Source: Irpex lacteus (lineage: Eukaryota; Basidiomycota; Agaricomycetes; Polyporales; Irpicaceae). Taken from it: 64,000 nucleotides of DNA. Below the pieces are notes generated by a model, which was not told the origin of the DNA, searched no databases, and saw nothing but the letters and a program-made list of their open reading frames with translations. Location: positions 310,001-374,000 of the forward strand of contig MQVO02000016.1 in NCBI GenBank assembly GCA_001986395.2. The letters are read 5' to 3'. Each line of letters opens with the position of its first letter. Position 1 is the first letter of the stretch. Below, piece by piece: positions 1 to 13,700 of the stretch. The translations under genes and the position numbers were made by a program.

Positions 1-452
1 CGACATGTATCGACGGAACGTCGGTTTCACCATCTGTGGGTGAAGTCCCGTTGATACTGCCGTTGCTTCCGTCTCTGGGTTTGTGCTGCACCTCCAGTGG
101 CATCTCTCCTGTGGACGCCTTGGTAGATTCAACCACGCCGAGCGTCCGCGCTATCACGTAGGACGCAACATCCTACAAGCACCAACAACAGATCGCAGCA
201 GCGAACAAAGATATCAGTTAACAATTTAAGGCATAGTAGGAATGAACACAAAGTTCGAGATGGTAGTTGACATACAAGGAGTGTCAGGATAACGAATGGT
301 GCCAACACGAGGAACGCCAGTATCCATGACGTGGACGCGATGCGGTAGACCCATGTCCCCGGCTTATAATTCCAGAGGTATTCCACGTACAGATCCCAGA
401 GGTACAACGGCGTTGAAAGGACAAAGGATATTGGGGAGGAGGAGGAGGACAT
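1..452 (-). CDS. Small single-pass membrane protein, unknown function (3' end outside window)
   Basis: Exon 1 is 276-452 (59 codons) and exon 2 is 1-172, with a 103-nt phase-0 intron (GTATGT donor, TTGTAG acceptor). The intron is needed: reading on without it reaches a stop, while splicing opens a frame to the window edge. The protein has a Ser-rich N-terminus, an aromatic stretch (residues 17-36, several Trp and Tyr) and one hydrophobic segment at about residues 42-59. A polar Lys/Gly/Ser/Thr tail follows the splice. I recall similar small fungal membrane proteins but cannot name a family. The 3' end lies beyond base 1. The start is the ATG at 452, with no upstream in-frame extension seen. 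Confidence 0.6.
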
Positions 453-837
453 GGTAGAGGTTCAGAATAAACACATGTCATTTACAGCTGTGACCTCAGA
501 CCTCTGTTCATCGTCCAGACGCCGCCCTGATCGATGCGAATGCGATCATCGGCCAGGGACGTAGCACTCATGGACTCATGCGGATATTCAAGTTGTGCAA
601 GCGGTAATTGTTGCGACGATTCTACTATGTACAAGTACAAACACGCGTATGGCGATAGTAATGCGGTCCCTAAGCAGTTAAAAAGAGTCGAATCTAAGCA
701 TACCCACAGTGAAGACGGAAGACGAAAGAATGAGATGAGCAGTGACATACAACGTCCAGAGAACGAAACCCAACTGATCAAGCAAGCAAGAATGTACAAA
801 GCAAATAGACGAGCGAGAAGAAAACAATAGAACGAGC
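453..837. other. Intergenic, no feature seen
   Basis: This is the spacer between the start of the small membrane-protein gene and the stop of the CSL gene, both on minus. It must hold the 3' UTR of the CSL gene and the promoter of the membrane-protein gene. Overlapping ORFs on both strands here lack splice or domain support. Confidence 0.5.
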
Positions 838-3800
838 TCACGGATACATGGTATTAGAGGGGAAGACGACACCGTCATGTCGCACAAGGATGATTGGCCT
901 GCGCTTCATGTTATTCGTCTCTGGCGGCAAGCACCCAACGACCTCCGTGCATCGCACCTCCACGTAAGGCGACGGGTCAGAACCGAAGAACACCGTAACA
1001 GGATCAGCCTTCGAGAAGTTCTCGCCGTAGACGGTGAGCATCTTCGAGGCGTGAGGATTGGGTTTAGCCAGTACCGCGCGCGAAGCAGGGCAATTCGACT
1101 TTGGAGCCTCAGAGGCGCGGTCGGGAGGAAGATACTTTACGACGCCAGGGAACGGCGTGACAGGCTTCGAGGGTATCGGGAATGACCCCGTTTGGGGCGC
1201 GTTCTGGTTGTCGAAGAGAACCGGGGGCACATAGAAGTTGTACCTCACCTGGTCTGATAGACACGTAAATATCAGCAACTTAACTCGACCGCGTGCATTT
1301 CATTTGAGCTACTTACCAGTCCCGACGATGGTCCAGACACTCGTTTCACCGATGTCTACTTGCCACAACGCGCCAGACGAGGCAGACGAGTCGCCGTTCG
1401 AGCTACGCCTGCTCGATCCGGTAGAGCCGGTAGACGAACCAGCAGAGGTCGGTCTCCTGCGGCCTTTGTGAGAAGCAGGCTTGCTGAGGCCACCGCCGCT
1501 AGACGAGCCACGCTTGCCCTTCTTGACCTTACCGCCGTCGTTCGATGGGAACTCAGATGGGTCAGGTGAAGTTGGGACACTGCTCGCGCTTCCTCCGCCA
1601 AAGTAGTCGGCACTTCCGTTGCTCGAGGTAGGCGTCGAGACAGTTGGCGAAGCGGGCGTCATCAAAGGCGATTCGGCCTCAGCTGTGCCCGTCATGCTGC
1701 TATTCCACTGACGGCCCTCGACCGGGCGATAGGTGTTCACCTTCTCGCCCATGCACGACAAGAACGCACCGCTAACACCGGGTGTACCGGGTTCGGGCGC
1801 AGCCTTGTTCGGATCGTAGACCTCGAACGCGATCTTGTGCAGCTGTGACACGGGGTCACCGCATACCTCACCAGAGGCACAATAATGGTCAATAATGCCC
1901 TTGGCGCCCTCCTGCGGCCCACCACCGACGACAGTCGTCGCGTGATCAACCTTGCGGATGATGAGCACCGGGCTGACCACACCGGAGGTCAAGCATTGCA
2001 GGACCACAGTCTGGTTGTAGTAGATGGGGATCTGAGACCCATTGTTGGTGAAGGGGATAGCGTTCGGCGGTGGAGACGGGTACTCCGGCTGAGGAGGTGG
2101 AGGAGGCGGTGTATCGATGCCGCCGGTAGGCTTGTTAACGTCGACGATGTACATGATGAACGGATCTGTTAATATACGGACATCCAATGAGTACTCCGAA
2201 CAAAATTAACATATATCAGCGATGCTCACCCCAACTGGCAGTACGAGCGATGAATGACGGCGTCTGTGAGCGCGACCGCTGGTCCAATCCCAACAAAGGC
2301 GCATTGTCTGAGCCTTTGAATGAAGAACCAGAGCCAGAAACACAAAGGTACTTCGTAGAAACGGTCTGAGACCGCAAGCGGTGGAACAACGAAATGGTAG
2401 ATCCGTGGTTGATGCACACTGACAAATGAAAGATACAATTGAGTATGAACTTGTCTGACAACCTTAATGTTGGTACTTACGCTCAAGGTTCTTCGCACTT
2501 TGCCTCTTCTTGCTGGGCTTGCTGATGACCTTGATCGGTCGGCTAGGGAACGTACCAATGACGCGCTCAGGCTCATCGTCGGATGATGGAGCCATGATCT
2601 TTACGAGAGCCTCCACCTTCTTCTTCTTCTCGTCAACATCCGAGATGAAGAGCTGCTTGCCAACACAGCGACCGATATAGGTGGTGCCCGTTGGAGGATC
2701 GGAAACGTCGAATGCCTTGCCAGTAGCACTGGTCCATTCGATAGATCCCTCCTGGGGTGCGGGCTCGCCGGAAATGGAGATCACGACGCGAGGTGGACAA
2801 AGCTTGGCTTCTTCACCGCGCCGCAGTACATCGGACCACCACGAATTGCCGATCATAATAGCTGTCGGGGGCGGACATAGGAATCTGCAGAGATTATGGT
2901 CCATGAGGCACAGCTTCAATCATTGGTACATAGCACCTAACATACCGCTTTTCTGTCCCGTATGACTTTTGAGCAACCTTGGAAGACATCACTATAACCG
3001 TTCTTTCTCCGAACGCCAACCGGTTAGGCGTTCGAATGTACTGATCCAAGTAAGGTCTGGAGGGTCCATTCAAGATTAGCATGATAGCCGTATACTGCGG
3101 AAGGAAATATCCGCAACGGACCTGATGAACGTCTGGAGGTCACCGCCTCCGTGTAGCCGCAGGCGCGCCATATTCTCGTCAACTGAAGGCATACGAAGAG
3201 GGTAGTCAACTTGAGGGTTAGGTGCCATAAACTGTGGTATGTCGTCGAAGGGAGGAAGGCCGTTCTCTGGTCTGAACGAGTGTGTTGCCTGTGGAGCAAC
3301 GCCTCTAATCATATCAGAATTGTGGTTTTGGGTCAGGTGTGTCGGGCTCGAAAGAGGGGGTACGGTAGATCCTGGGAAACGGGACTCGTGCTGCACGCGA
3401 CCCAGGCGGTCCTGGAATTGATGGAGGGCAGAAGGCGGATGGAATCCGTTCAAGCCAAGGCCAGAGTTAACGCCCATGGGGCCGAAGTCGTCGTTGAAGT
3501 CAGACGGAAAAGACCCATTGACGCCAGGCATTCGGCGGTCAAGGATAGAGTCATGGTAGCTGGACGAGAAGTCCTTGGATTGTCCGTTGAACGGGAATGA
3601 AGAGTGGTGAGGTAGCCCACTCACGTCGTTGGGCGTGAGAGGCGATGGCTTCCCGCTACTGTACGACGACGGCAAACTGCCGATGAGGTCGTACGAATGT
3701 GAGCTGGAGTGGAAGGGAGGGAGGTCGTTGGAGAATGGCGGCGGTGGGTACATAGTATCTACACCCAATGGGTAGCTTGGACCAAGTGAAGACGAAGAAG

Positions 3801-4044
3801 AGCCATTTGTGCGATAGCGCTGCGAGGCAAGAGAATGGTTAGATGACGACCCAAAGACATCGAAGCTACCATGGTCTCCTACGTCCAAAGGGTCGCTTCT
3901 GTCGAGAGAATGCGGTAGCTGCGAGCTAGAATGACCATGCCCTGAGCTGAGGTCGCCGGCTTGCAGCGACGTGAAAGTGTGGTCAATGTCGTTCTGGCCG
4001 TACAGACTCTGATGCGAGCCGTTTGTGCTGTAGTCGACAGACAT
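838..4044 (-). CDS. CSL (CBF1/Su(H)/LAG-1) family transcription factor
   Basis: Six exons: 3122-4044, 2946-3056, 2481-2884, 2230-2418, 1317-2165 and 838-1253 (963 aa, five introns of 61-65 nt). Residues 1 to about 285 are low-complexity (Ser/Pro/His-rich). The CSL N-terminal Rel-like domain then begins, with the hallmark KSYGTEKR followed across a splice by FLCPPP, and later GNSWWSD. The beta-trefoil region carries RLRSQTVSTKYL and LIIRKVD. A Ser/Gly-rich insertion of roughly 150 residues interrupts the trefoil, ending near VWTIVGTDQVRYNFY. The C-terminal IPT/TIG domain has LTVYGENF and ends at the TGA at 838. Fungi keep CSL proteins without Notch, and their role includes cell adhesion and cell-cycle genes in fission yeast. 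The first intron has an unusual GTCCGT donor, but the joined reading matches the family exactly. Confidence 0.93.
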
Positions 4045-7000
4045 GCTGACGCTCCTAGTCCTGTTAGCGCTGCTGCGGGGAGCAGGCGAGTGTTTGAGGA
4101 TGTCTGTTGGGCGTTGTGGTCAGCACTGTGAACGACGACGACGAGATGCACGCCGACGACGAGGAGGGCGGGGAGGAGGAGGATGAGGAGGAGGCGACCC
4201 AGGAGACGCAGAGACTAAAGGGCGTCGACGTGCGTCTCTCAGATCAATCTGAAGCTCACCTATTGATCGGCGTTCAGCGCCGGCACCTGCCGAAAGGGGC
4301 ATCCAGGAGTATCCGGGCGAGTTGAGCGACGCCATGTCGATTCAGCTGAGTCGAGAGGCAGTGAGGAGATCGTAGATGCTCGTAATATATTCTACGGCAG
4401 TCGAATGGGGGTTTGTTGTCGCCGGGGCCGTTAGTAACACGGACAGCGAAATCGACAGTGCAAGGGTGAGCTCTCCTCGTCCCCACCGTCATCAACTCTT
4501 TATATCACCCCGAAAGGCTGACGTGAATCTCCAATCAAGGTAGACAAATATTTCTGCCTCGTTTTCAGATTTGAACCAGCGCAGATGTGTATACAGTCTG
4601 CCATCAATCACGTCTGTCAGGCCTTGGACCGATTGCATCTCTCCCTCATCCAATTCTGCTCCTCTTCAATTCCTGCGTCTGGCCCCCGAGAAGCGTGAGG
4701 ACTTTGTTGCCAGAAACATTCGTTCTTGCTGCACGGCTACTGTCGACGCCTCTCCTGCTCACTGGCTGTGGATCATCTTCTCTTCTATCATTTCCCACTT
4801 TTTCTCGTGCGCCCTCCGTTCCGAGTCCTGCGCATTTCGTCCCGATTGGTCGTCTGCTCTGCCCTCGCAGAAGTTCCTCAATGTAGTGCGTTGACGTTAT
4901 CCTGTCACTCGCGGCCTTTCTGTTTTGCCTGCTCACAGTTCGTGCCCCTCACAGATCCCGTATCTCTTCCAGAACTCTGTTGACTTTCCGCACCAGGGCT
5001 GTGCCTCTTCTAATGAATCAAGGTTTCCCTCTCCATAGCCATCTGCCCGAGACTGTATTATCTTTCGGCCCCTCGACCTCCAGCCAATGCAACACAGCAC
5101 CCGATAACTGCGGGGGCGCTGATGCGCCTTACCCCACATCTACTCTCTGTAACAAGTATAAACGGCCAACCACCTTCCGATCATCATTGCCCCAAGGCGT
5201 CCCCTCCGCTGCGCGGCGCTCTCCTTCGCATCCTCGAATACTCTATCAGCCAGCGGCAGTAGTGCATCTATGCTCACTCGACCAGTTGTCCCACAGTACA
5301 ATGGAACCGGAACTCCAGTCCATCCTCGTCACATGTTGTCACCATTCAAGTTTGTTTCCTCAAGTCTTCTCGACGTTCAGATGCGAACATGCCTTTCAGA
5401 ACACTTCCTTGTTCATCGCGAAGTTAAGCTTGCTTCGGCGCAGGCCGGGAGCTTTTGCATACACCTCACGGCATCGGTATCTGTCACCGCATGGCCCCTC
5501 CGTTCGGTCAATCGGCCACCTACCAGCCGCACATTGTTCATACCAACTTTTGTACCACCGCGGACTAGGTCGTTCTACGGGAGTGCATTCGAGCAATTCT
5601 CAATAATGGTACAGAGATCGTCCAAGTGCCAACTTCTATCTCGGCTCGTCCTCAACGTAGACTTCGTCACTAGCGATAAAGGCCTCGTCTAGGCTCAGAG
5701 CAAAACGGCTCAGTCAGCTTGATCGCGGTCGAAGATGGACATGTTCCCACCGTTCGAGGCTATTGTAGCTCGCCGACACCTGCTGTCGTCACGATCATCC
5801 TGATGCCGCTTCGGGACATTCTTTCCCTTTGGCGCAGCAGCCGTAGCCGAATGTTCGCGCCCTGAGGTGAGAACGCGTTAATGGGGAACGGTACCTAGAC
5901 GTGTGGCCAATGCTCTTCTAGGGTGTAAGTACTTCCATTGCCACTGACAATCTCGCCACGATAGGCTACAGCGATGTCCATCTCCTGTTCGCGGTGACTG
6001 ATTCCAATATACATGTCGCCTTCGAGAACTGATCAGACGCCGGTAAATACGTTTCTCAACTCCTTGGAACTAAACGACCAATGGTAGCGGGGGCTACGCA
6101 TTTGCGTAAGGTCATACAAAGGTATGTTTCGAAAGATCGGCGTACGTATAGTAACCTCAGGCGCGCACAGAACTACTACGGCACTGTTGAATGGAACTCG
6201 GACGGAAAGGCCTCGACTTAGACCCTTGGTGCGCGACATTACCCTCTCTGCCATCGTAAAGTCCGGGTTGCTCTCTCGATGTTGTCATACAACACGTCCA
6301 GTTGCTATGCGAAGGCGTGTTATAGCTTCTGTGAAGGGAGAGCTACGTCTCCTCATCCGACCCTACCCGCGTGAAGTGTAGAATGACGAACACGTCCTCG
6401 CAGAACATGCAAATGAGCGCGGAAAGGCGTCCTGTTCGTCTTGCGACATTGATTGTTGAACGGTCGTTACCGGCTGAGTGTCAAAATATGGGGGACCAAG
6501 GTAGCGGACTGCCAAGAACGAGGACATAGAAGCACCCAATGCGTCAGGCACACGTACCGAACACGACCGAAGTCCACACTTCGACCAATAACAGATGTTC
6601 ATGCGTCCGCCAATGAGGTGTTTAATACTGGCGAGCTCGGAACAGAAGTACGTACGTCTTGAACGCCATTGATTGGGCTGCTCACTTTGCGCTTGCGTGT
6701 GCAGTCGGGATCCTGTGAACTTCTCATTTCAGACTTGTTGCAAGGTGTACTTAAAATTGGGCGGTTGGTGACAGTGTGCTTCGCAGCGATGCACATGTTG
6801 TGTGCGAGGCAACATCGAGCTATTCCTTCATAGTCCATCGCTCCAAGCGCTCAGATATCTGTGTACCTCCACTTTAGATATCTGAACAAACGCCACAGAT
6901 GATCAGGTTCCTACCTGCCTAGTTGAGCTGCCAAAGCTGCTGATGTTTGCCTCAATCGTGACGATGGCTCGACCGGAAACACCGTCTCCGTCGTAGAGCG

Positions 7001-9156
7001 TGCTCTGGTTTGGATCTAACATTGCAACATCGACGTTAGATTGACAGCGGGTTTCTGCTTCACAGCAGTAAGTAGCGTTGATTATGAAATGCAATATTGG
7101 AGAAGAGATCGACAACTCCTATCGAGCAATGGTATGTCCGTATGAGGCCAAAGAAGGAGAACAGCAAGCCATCGAATACATACAGCACATCAGAGAGAGG
7201 AGAGAGGAAGACGAATGTATCGAACGCTATCAATTCGCAACTAGGAGCGCATGTCAAGTGATTCGGGCATAAACAGCTCTTTACGTTACGTTAGGATTCA
7301 TTATAGACGCAAGCACTCCTCTCGTTTGGTCTCGTGAGTAGTTGCGGCACGGACCGAAGCACTGGTGGGGGCCACGCGCACTCGATGTGCACTAGGATAA
7401 CTTTGCTTCAAATTCGAACTATCTCCACACGACGCTGGCTACAACGTGTAGAAGGAGTACGTTGGTGGATACCGTAACCTCATCGTGGCTCGCCAGGTTT
7501 CGAGGTTTCGAGAGCAAGCTCTATGTCCGCAAGAAGAGCTTCACGTTCTATTTGGAGAATTACCGGATCTGGGAAGATGATGTAAAGCGACGGAATTCAT
7601 GAACGATTGTATCGTAGTCCATGCCTCGAGAGACCAGAATCTTCAGTGACAGCCGGCCATCGAATGAGAATAAGGGTATGCCACATAGCGTTTACGCAGA
7701 ATGTGGAGGGTGGCAGATGACCTACAGCGTTTGTATCATGAATGACTGCAGTTGGGTGCTTATCACGCTGGCTATAGAGGTGACAGCACCATATACCAGA
7801 TTCAATGAACGTAGAATGAACTGGCAGATCTGCGGCCACCTGCTTTAAGACGTCAAAATCTCAAAACCTGGACATTGATTTACCGAACCTCCAGGTCACC
7901 GTACAGGTGACATAGTACCTCGGTGCCAGTGAACACCCGCATGAATACCGTTGAGCAACGAACTTACCCGTCGTACAGATACCAACCGCTGTTGCAATCG
8001 AAGTAAGGTCTGCACTAGAACACGTGTTAGTAAGCCGTTCAACATGAGCTTGAATATGTTTTAAGTTTGCAAATACTCAACTCATGACGAGAAGGGTCTC
8101 CCGCGAACTCCGTCGTCATTACCAATATTATAAGGTTCAACAGAAATTCAGGATTGGGTGGTGTTGCTAGCAACTGGACAAAGCCTATACAAAAAGGAAA
8201 CAACTGAGTAGGTACGTGGCATGTGCGCCTCATTTGAATTACACATACATTCTACGGGATGGGTGCTCGGGCTAGAACAGTGTCTCCGCGGATTCGTGAA
8301 CTAGCTCGAAGTTTTAGCCTTACCGTACCATGTTTGGTGTGGTAATAAACCAGCTCATTGACCTTTTGGCCTCCCGATGGTAGCAGAAGCGAGTAGCCAT
8401 GCCCAATTAGCACTACCGTTTGCCTTGTTGGCCAACGCTGGAGAGTCCACTACAAATAGTGAGGCGGTCCACGGGGTGGAAACGTCAGGTGGCGTATCAG
8501 ACATGGAATATTCCTGTCCTAACTCATAAAAATATAGCACCAGTTCATCCACGCGAGTTGCCCGTGGAGGGCTCAAGGGTGGAAGGTTCGGGGCCAACTG
8601 GAGTAAGGAGGTCAGTGCCGACGCTCGCAAGTTCACTACGAACTAACTCCCTGATTACCAAATAGAGATGAATGGGCTTTGCACGCCAAAAGAGCTGGCC
8701 CAATTCCCATCCTGGCGGGAGATACGAGTGTGGAGGGTGGTTGCTTTGCCACATCGAGGTGCGAGCCGCCCGCCCACAACCGCCCACACAATCTGCGCCC
8801 TGATATCGGCATGCACGTGATTGCCTTCCTGATCTGGCCGCGCAGCACAGCTTGCTACGGTTCGTCTTCGAAGTCAGCGTCGACCTCCAGCCTTGCGGTG
8901 TGGTGGCAGCTTTGCGGCAGGTCTGCGACATCCTCGTTTCACAAAGCTTACTCTCCGGCTAGTCGTGCAACCAACACTGGCAACAATCAAGCCTCTCACG
9001 GGCCCTACATGCTCAAAGAACAGATTTGTTTCTTTTGTCACTCTTTATAACCTGCAGCGCACCTCGTGTTGCTTTACACCGCCCATCAAGTTATCTTGGC
9101 TTCCACTGTATCTCTTAGCTTGTCTGTCACATACGAGCTAAGAGTATTAAGCAGTT
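4045..9156. other. 5.1-kb stretch without a confident gene
   Basis: No ORF here shows a domain I recognise. On plus, 4980-5606 (208 codons) and 5270-5692 overlap in different frames, which argues against both. On minus, short segments look protein-like, for example 8355-8530 and 7490-7640. They may be exons of one or more diverged genes at about 6.6-8.65 kb, but I could not join them into a reading frame. The stretch also holds the divergent promoters of the CSL gene and the gene starting at 9157. Confidence 0.4.
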
Positions 9157-10799
9157 ATGGCCTCAGCTATTTCGTCTTATCGCCTGGAGACCCCTAGACC
9201 CAAACCTCCGCCAATACCGATCCGCACAAGCAATATTCTATCGTCTTCTGCTACAAGCGAACAGCGAGATACCTCTGCGCCACTCCTGTACGATCTTCCT
9301 TCGGCTACCCCTACATCACCTCGTTCTCCCCGCTTCGGTGCTTCTCCGACGTCCCCATCTAGACGAAGCCAGTCAAGGATGTCTCGAAGCAAGGGGATGA
9401 CACCACCTCCTCATAATAGGGCTCCCACGCCCGCGCAACCTCAGGAGCGTGATCTGGAGAATTTTGCGGCTGTCTGTAAATCCTGGTGGGTTCATCTGTC
9501 CTTTCTTTGCACTGTTACTCGTTACCAAACTCCTGTGCAGGTATTTCGATCAGGATGACAAAGCGGGCCGTACCATGACCCAAACACTTGCTACGCTCCC
9601 ATCGTCCCACCGCGCACCCTTTGCTCGGTTGCAGGCTTCAATAAGGTCCGCCTATCATGCGAGCGTCAACGCTCGACGGAATGCCGAGTTTCAAGCTCAT
9701 CTATCTGCTACGGTGCCGGGCGCATCTTTGATGCCAGCTGCTCGTGCAGACCCTTCTGGCCCTCTTGCCCAAAAAGAAAGGTTAGAGAGGTTCGAACGCT
9801 TCATTCGGACATGGTGTGTCCAAGGAATGCCTGGCACGAAGCCTTTCTTCACTGGTCTTTGGGGCGTCATGAGATTGAGTGTCGTGCCAGAGAACTTAGG
9901 AGGTGCCGGCGGCAATAGAATTGAATGGGAAATAGACGACGCTGTATTCAAGGAGGCAGCGTGAGTAGCGTCTTCTGCATAAGTATCTGTGGGCTGTAAC
10001 TGAGCTTCCTATGACAGTGGTAAAGACTTTATGCTCGAGGCTATAGATGTCTTGAAAGGAGTAAGCGCCACTCTTTGCTAAACATAATAAACACCTTTAA
10101 CGTCTATGTCAAACCAGTATCTTGGATTCGAAGAATTCACCTCGTCAAAACGATCACCTTCATCCGCCACAGCACCCTATTCACCCTTCTCTCCTCTCAC
10201 GCCCATACATTCTCGGTCCCAATCCACGCCTCTCCCGTCGGGGCCTGCCATCAATTCACGGTCGTCCAAGGCTCCGCCGATAGCATCTACGACCCAGACG
10301 AAGCGGGCCAGGGCGCCGAGCGACCCCTTTGTCGACAGTCACGTCCCCACACCCAATCTGCTCTCCACGTCCTATTCATCCGCTAACACCATGAGCCAGC
10401 TCTCCACCTCCGGTTCGTCAACAGTTGATGAACAATCATTACCTCCTACTCCGCGCGTTGAAACTGTAGATCCTTTCCGCACTCATGGCCACGTTCTAGA
10501 TCTGTCCGAACCGAGACATACATGAGGACGTGGGTTGCGCCCGACCTATCTAACGCAGAATTCCTCGCTCTCCTGAAGTTATTCCCGTCCTTCGTGGTCC
10601 AGAGTCCTCTTCCACGCTTCCCGCTGTGCAGCTTCACGGCCGTAGAGACCTCGAAGAAGGCGATGATGCCGATGAAGATCGTGGTGCAATTAGAGTCGGC
10701 ACCGGTACCATGTGGGTAGGCAATAGAACCCGCTCGCCCGGTTGGAAGGGCAACTGGTGGTCAAGATTCAGGCAATGGTTGAAGAGGTTGTTCTGCTAA
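9157..10799 (+). CDS. Conserved-looking protein of unknown function
   Basis: Predicted exons 9157-9485, 9541-9960, 10018-10060, 10118-10503 and 10559-10799 (472 aa). The first three introns (55-57 nt) restore a continuous frame exactly, for example a Trp codon split TG|G. The last intron (10504-10558, GTCCGA donor) is inferred: the preceding frame stops at 10523, while a clearly protein-like C-terminus rich in Trp and Arg (GWKGNWWSRFRQWLKRLF) runs in another frame to the TAA at 10799. Residues 1-100 are Pro/Ser-rich. A globular core at about residues 110-280 includes FIRTWCVQGMPGTKPFF, FTGLWGVMRL and an acidic segment. The remainder is Ser/Pro/Thr-rich and presumably disordered. I cannot assign a family. 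Confidence 0.7.
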
Positions 10800-13700
10800 C
10801 TTTTCTTCTGTTTCGCTCCCACCTTTTGCTCACCTGATCATCCCCACCGGACCATTATCACCATAACTCAATGGACTTTGGCATTGCACCGCATTCTTCT
10901 ATTACTCTTTATTGACGCAAGTTCATTGGTATCGAGGAGGGGAAAGGAAAGCTACTGCGCATGGCATGTACAATCAACCCGCTATCGTTTCTGTATATCT
11001 GTCGTTCGTTTTCTTGTTTATCTTCGTTGGTTTATCTTCTGCGGTTGTATGTACGTGAAATGCACCATCTGCGATGTTTGCCTCCTGGTCTGGAGCTTTG
11101 GCGAATCGTCAGCCAGCGATTAAGTAAGCGTCTATCACTTGCGCCACAAAGGTGCTTCCCTTCCGCGTTTGCTCAACTTGCTTTCTTAAACGTTTGACTC
11201 TTGCAAAGTTCGATTTCGCATTACGACCCCATCTACCACCGGACATGCACTCCTAAACGCAAATCACGTTGTAAGCTCTGTTGTGCAGCTCATATACGCT
11301 ATTGCGCCGTAGGCTCTCACCCCACTGAAGCCTTCTGCCAGGTGATTGTCTTGGTTCACACGCGAGTCTGAGAGCATGCGCTCGTCGTTGGCGTGTGCCA
11401 TGATTTACACGCTCTTGTAGCTGCGCAAGGCATATACAGAGGTACCGTAGAACGATTCCATCCTACACAAATGACTGTGGCTGTCTCTATCTTTGACCAA
11501 GTGCTTTGTATATCGCTAACTACAGGTGCATGTCTTCTGTTTACTAGATGGATAATGATCTTGCGGTTTCTCTATTCACGCGGAGAAGTCCGAACAGGCA
11601 TCACTGAGTGAGCACCTCGATCGCACGCACAACAACAATCTAATCAGTATCTCGTTAGATAATGACTGACATTCTTTCATACCGGCCGTAATAAGGAGAC
11701 AGCATGATCAGTTCATTTCTCAGTAGGACGGCCATGTCGGTTTACTCTCAATAACTCCGACCACAGGATGTACTAGTAGGCACTTCGTACACGGCGTACG
11801 ATAGGTGCGCAATGCTCGTTTATCGACCCGTCTGCTCAATCCTTGCTAGTTCAGACCAATAACGGCCGCTCATTGGTCAAACGACGTGTGTGGGATAGCC
11901 AGTTATCCAACGTACGCTGACTTTCTCACGTATGATAATGTTGCGCTTGGCGCGATATGATTTCATAACCGCGAGTGTGTCTGTGTGAGAAACTGTCCCC
12001 GGCTGCATGGTACCTTGCCAGGCAACTGGACGATCGCACTCCCACCGGACTCAATCGATCAGATCTTCATCCTGGGACCAGATTTCGGTAAGGGTGTCTG
12101 TAGGTTTGAAGTGCCTTTACCGGATGCTGATAGACACTGGCCCATACCGTGATGAGAAGGTCAGAGAAGTAGGCACCGAGGAGAACAAATAGGGTTGCAA
12201 ACCGGCGGCCGTGGCCATTGTACTCAACTCGTCTCATATTAGGCGATATCTAGAGGAGGCTCGCAGCAGTATGCATAATGCCGTTCATATGTGGCGTTAA
12301 CATTTCCTTTAAATGTTTGATCAACATTGCAAGCAACGGGCGATACATCCAATTTCAAGAGAAAGACAGGGTGAGCCCTGGACGATACTACAGCTGTGGG
12401 AAAATGAAGGGAGTTTGAACGCCACAAGCCAAATTCTTTGACCATGGGGGCTAGCTTCGATTATGAATGGTCAGTAGTGGCGTATTGTCGTGCTTGCAAT
12501 TTTCACCGTTCAGCACTTTCTCCACAGACCACTGGTACTACCTGTTCACGGCGGCCAAGCCAGTGCTGGCAGGGCCATGCAGTGGTGATGCATTAGACCA
12601 GCATCCTCAATTCACGATTTGATCGGCCACGCATACTCCTTTTCCCGTATTCCCACAGCACCTTCTGCACTGTGCTATAAGGCAAATGTCGAGTCGTATC
12701 GGTCGTACGTACTCGGTGCCGTATCAAAGCATCAAGTTAACTCATGTATCTGAACAGAAAGAATACTGCTAATCAACAGCGTGCGTAAACTTAGCTCTTC
12801 CATGTACCAAACCTGGTACCGTCTTTATGCCGCCGGCAAGATGCTACCATAATCTGCTATATACCGCACCCGCCCTTATTGACTCGACTATGTTGCGGTC
12901 ACGGAGCCAAAGGATGTTGAACACTCGAAGTCAACGTATACAACGGTAACTCAATGCGGAGGATTTAGAACTGAATCTTGGATCATACATAATTAGGTCA
13001 CCTGCGGGATGACTGAATGACTTAGATGAATACTTGCTGAGGCGTGGATGCCAAAAGCCACGTGCGACGCTGATCGCGTTGTATTTACCGACGTATACAG
13101 CTGGGATTTCTCGCGCTTTAGAGGACCCGAATGTGTTCCCATGTCGAGAACGTCCATGGGAACTTCACTACGAATTCATCGTCTCGTGAGTGCTCTGCGC
13201 ACTTTTACAGTCCACTGCTAGGCTGATTGGCATTCACAGTGGCCGATCTCAATCATGTAACTTACAAATAAGCCACGCCACTTATAGTACGTTGAGCGGG
13301 TCTCCGTACGAGGCGTTGATGTCATTGCACGACACAGATAGGCTTTCAAGAGTCAGCTCGCGATAGAGTTTCGAGGGCACTACGTCCGTGGCCACACCGG
13401 CACTCGAGAGAGTCGTGGCGTCCGGTGAGAATGGAGACCATGTGTACCTTTGTCGCAGACTTCGGATATCATCGAAGCAGAAGTGGCAGCCTTACAAATT
13501 CGTTTGCAACATGAAGCTTTATCTGACACCTCGTTACGCTCGAAGTTGATTTAGCTATAAGTGAGATGCTGCGCTATGCTACTTATGATTGCGTTTGTAG
13601 GTATCAGTGCTGCGCATGTTACTTATCGACTATCAGTGAGGAGCCCAGTAGGCGTCGAGCACATGGATTGGTGGTGGAATACTTGCCTTGAGAGGAAGGA

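Noticed and set aside
4980..5692. Two long overlapping plus-strand ORFs
   Set aside because: They use different frames over the same bases, have no splice support and no recognised motif.
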